DNA of 64,000 nucleotides, from the NCBI RefSeq assembly GCF_000621565.1, contig NZ_KK211305.1:134937-198936 (forward strand), written 5' to 3'. Source of the stretch: Butyrivibrio sp. LB2008. Its GTDB lineage: Bacteria; Bacillota; Clostridia; Lachnospirales; Lachnospiraceae. Made by a program: the position numbers and the translations under genes. Shown here in pieces: positions 62,033 through 64,000 of the stretch (positions are counted from its first letter, which is position 1; each line of letters opens with the position of its first letter). The notes under the pieces were generated by a model. The model had not been told where the DNA came from and did no database searches. It saw only the letters and a program-made list of their open reading frames with translations.

Positions 62033-63612
62033 TGGGAAGAGTTCAGGCGGCGAAGAAGAATATTGTTTTTGGATTTGTGGGAAAGATTGTCACGTTGATC
62101 TTGCCATTTATTCTGCGCACTCTTTTTATAAAGGATTTAGATAAATATCTTGGTATAAACAGTTTATACGCTGAAATATTGTCGTTTCTGAACATGGCAG
62201 AGCTTGGAATCGGAACGGCAATTAATTTCAGTCTGTATGGTCCTGTAGCACGTGGCGAAAAAGAAAAGATTAAGTCATATATACAACTGTATAAGAAGGC
62301 TTATTACTACATAGCGGTTGTCGTGAGTGTGATAGGCATAATTCTTGTACCGTTTCTTGGCATAATAGTTAAACAGCCTAAAGACATGTTACTAGACCAC
62401 AGAGACATTGTTTTATTCTATTTGATTTTTCTTTTTAATACTGTAAGCAGTTATTTTGTAGCTTATAAGTATAGTCTTTCGAATGCAGAGCAGAAAAATT
62501 ATATTCAGGATAATGCATTTAATATAACAAAGACAGTCACTGTGTTAGTTCAGATTGTTGTTATATTAGCTACAAAAAATTTCTATTTTTTTCTCATTAC
62601 GGATGCAATAATTCAGCTAATACAAAAGATTTTTATATCAAAATATCTTGATAATATGTATCCTCTTCTGAAGGAAAAGAATATTCAGAAGCTTAGTAAA
62701 GAAGAGGAAAATACTATATGGACCAAAACTAAGGCTCTAATGTTCCACAAAGTCGGTGATGTTATAAGACTGCAGACGGATGCAATTATTATGTCATCTG
62801 TTTTGGGAATAGATAAGGTTGGATATGTAAGTAATTACACTATGGTTATTCTTGCAGTGGCAGGCGTTGTTGATTCTGTGTTTAATTCGCTGACAACAAG
62901 TTTTGGTAATCTGATAGCAACCGAAAGTAAAGAAAAGCAGTATGGTATGTTTAAGATATATAGGTTTGTTGCTGCTTGGATATATGGTTTCTCCGCTGTT
63001 GGATTTATGCTTCTCATTACACCGCTTGTAGAAATGTGGACAAAGCATGCCAAAGGCGATGAATGGAATCCGGCCTGGTTACTTGTTCCGATAGCTGTGA
63101 TCCTGTATGTTACGGATTATTACTTCAAAGGAGAAAGGAAAGTTCTCGTTAATTTCAAGACAGCGGCGGGAGTTTTTGAACAGGATAAGTATTTCGCATT
63201 GATTCAGGGTGTTGTTAATCTTATTTTGTCCGTCTGGCTGGCTATCGCATGGAGTGGAAATCCGCAAATCTTTGGTATTACCGTTTCAGGTGTTGCCGGT
63301 GTTTATGTTGGAACAGTGATATCGGGGCTTATTGCCAATATTACAAAGCCGGTTATTATTTATAGGACATGTTTTGATAAAAGCGCAGTTGGCTATTTTA
63401 TTGATTCGTTTAAATATCTCGCATCTATGGCATTGGTCATGGTCATATGCTATTTGATTGGGAAGCGTGTTATGCCTGAGCCTACGATACTTGGATTTGC
63501 AGCAATGGTAGTTATTATTACCGTTGTATTTAACGGAGTATATTTCCTTTTATACGGAAGAAGTGAAGAATTCAGATATCTTTGTGGAAAACTCAAGACC
63601 AGAAAGGCGTAA
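62032..63612 (+). CDS. Wzx-like polysaccharide flippase
   Basis: The 526-residue protein has ~12-14 membrane helices and the MATE/MVF-type pattern of polysaccharide exporters: NIVFGFVGKIVTLILPF at the start, FIKDLDKYLGINSLY, and a central repeat with VGDVIRLQTDAIIMSSVLG. Wzx proteins flip undecaprenyl-PP repeat units. The DNA is more AT-rich than the neighbours, as often seen for wzx genes. Partner polymerase candidate at 56215. Confidence 0.85.
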   Translation: MGRVQAAKKNIVFGFVGKIVTLILPFILRTLFIKDLDKYLGINSLYAEILSFLNMAELGIGTAINFSLYGPVARGEKEKIKSYIQLYKKAYYYIAVVVSVIGIILVPFLGIIVKQPKDMLLDHRDIVLFYLIFLFNTVSSYFVAYKYSLSNAEQKNYIQDNAFNITKTVTVLVQIVVILATKNFYFFLITDAIIQLIQKIFISKYLDNMYPLLKEKNIQKLSKEEENTIWTKTKALMFHKVGDVIRLQTDAIIMSSVLGIDKVGYVSNYTMVILAVAGVVDSVFNSLTTSFGNLIATESKEKQYGMFKIYRFVAAWIYGFSAVGFMLLITPLVEMWTKHAKGDEWNPAWLLVPIAVILYVTDYYFKGERKVLVNFKTAAGVFEQDKYFALIQGVVNLILSVWLAIAWSGNPQIFGITVSGVAGVYVGTVISGLIANITKPVIIYRTCFDKSAVGYFIDSFKYLASMALVMVICYLIGKRVMPEPTILGFAAMVVIITVVFNGVYFLLYGRSEEFRYLCGKLKTRKA

Positions 63613-63614
63613 TT

Positions 63615-64000
63615 GTGGATAAAGCTGCATATTATGAAGTGGTCGGCAAGACCGTAGAACAGCTTAATAATATTATGAATGTCAGCCTTTCGGACAGGAT
63701 AAAAGACCTTGTAAAAAAGGCACTTGGTAGAAGTGTGCGGACAAAAGATCCGTTCTTTTGGCATGCGGGGATGCTTATGGTAGGGCTTGTTTCGGCGCTT
63801 GAATGTCTTGAGAAGGTTCAAGATGCTAAAGAAATTAGCGATAAGATCAAGGCTTCTCTTGAAGGGCATGTGGATCTCTGGCTTAAAAAGACAGGCGGTA
63901 AAGTAAGCTTTGTAGATGATGCGCTTGCGGGATTTGCGCTTATTAAGGCTTATGAGATAACAGGAAATGAGAAATATAAGAAAGCTGCAGATGCGGTAAG
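63615..64000 (+). CDS. Start of a GH88/GH105-like protein, cut by the window edge
   Basis: GTG 63615 follows AAAGG by seven bases and starts a frame open to the end of the window (about 128 residues seen). RTKDPFFWHAGMLMVGLVSALE and the later VDDALAGFALIKAYEITGNEKYKKAA resemble the helical-hairpin repeats of (alpha/alpha)6-barrel glycoside hydrolases of families 88/105, which act on unsaturated uronic acids. It lacks a signal peptide, so it would be cytoplasmic. The catalytic Asp cannot be assigned from this part. Another helical-barrel family is possible. Confidence 0.5.
   Translation, partial: MDKAAYYEVVGKTVEQLNNIMNVSLSDRIKDLVKKALGRSVRTKDPFFWHAGMLMVGLVSALECLEKVQDAKEISDKIKASLEGHVDLWLKKTGGKVSFVDDALAGFALIKAYEITGNEKYKKAADAV

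Noticed and set aside
1..64000. CRISPR arrays, tRNA or rRNA genes, insertion sequences
   Set aside because: No regularly spaced repeats, no tRNA-like cloverleaf, no transposase or terminal inverted repeats were noticed while reading.

Overview
The window is almost entirely one cell-surface polysaccharide / glycoconjugate biosynthesis region. All convincing protein genes lie on the + strand and are tightly packed, often with ATGA stop/start overlaps. Ribosome binding sites are strong (GGAGG-type), base composition is moderately AT-rich, and the protein families are typical of rumen and gut Lachnospiraceae: DUF6056-like membrane proteins, DUF5672 proteins, several GT11 enzymes and PglK-like ABC flippases. 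A Butyrivibrio or Pseudobutyrivibrio relative is the best guess. This rests on family content only; no rRNA or housekeeping marker is present.

Layout. (1) 1-2375: the 3' part of a large unrecognised gene whose base composition becomes much more AT-rich about 780 bases in, followed by a small membrane-anchored protein. This resembles an effector/immunity pair but is unproven. (2) A strong sigma-A-type promoter (TTGACC-17-TATACT, 2419-2447) opens a unit that runs to a strong hairpin terminator at 49245-49287. (3) 2491-9940: a pseudaminic acid block. It holds an ATP-grasp ligase, PseF fused to a PLP-dependent decarboxylase-like domain, PseI, PseG, a GT2, and a transferase with bacterial sialyltransferase motifs. 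(4) 9980-14679: a PglK-like ABC flippase, an acyltransferase-3 and a GT-C-like membrane protein. (5) 14683-19659: GtrA, WecE, a GT-C-like protein, a GNAT acetyltransferase and a GtrB-like GT2. These look like a lipid-carried 4-acetamido-4,6-dideoxygalactose (Fuc4NAc) decoration module. (6) 19646-24018: a polytopic membrane protein and an O-antigen ligase/polymerase-like protein. (7) 24025-30009: a Campylobacter Pgl-like initiation module (PglF-, PglE-, PglC- and PglA-like) with an ATP-grasp ligase where an acetyltransferase would be expected. (8) 30113-32510: UDP-GlcNAc dehydrogenase and 4-epimerase of the TviB/TviC type, giving UDP-GalNAcA. They are separated by a spacer that can fold in competing ways. 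(9) 32507-42526: two deacetylase-like proteins, four GT4 enzymes, a formyltransferase-like protein, and an AsnB / acyl carrier protein / VOC set. (10) 42544-49183: FkbH-like HAD protein, a second AsnB, and an MBOAT plus SGNH pair for O-acylation.

After the terminator, the spacer 49288-49564 appears to hold a short structured RNA gene on the - strand, with its own promoter and U-tract terminator, and divergent promoters for a second + strand unit. That unit (49565 to the window end) encodes three GT11-type enzymes, a second PglK-like ABC flippase, a DUF5672 protein, two GT2s, a GT17, a Wzy-like polymerase, a DUF6056-type protein, a polysaccharide pyruvyl transferase and a Wzx-like flippase. 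Last is the start of a GH88/GH105-like protein cut by the window edge.

Together the genes can make several unusual activated sugars (a pseudaminic acid derivative, Fuc4NAc, a bacillosamine-like sugar, GalNAcA or its amide). They can also initiate glycans on a polyprenyl carrier, elongate them, export them by at least three flippases, and add non-sugar groups: O-acyl, pyruvyl, amide, probably ACP-borne acyl, and possibly amino acids. The most unusual points are the PseF-decarboxylase fusion next to an ATP-grasp ligase, the ATP-grasp enzyme in the Pgl-like module, the AsnB-ACP-FkbH-AsnB island, and the candidate small RNA.
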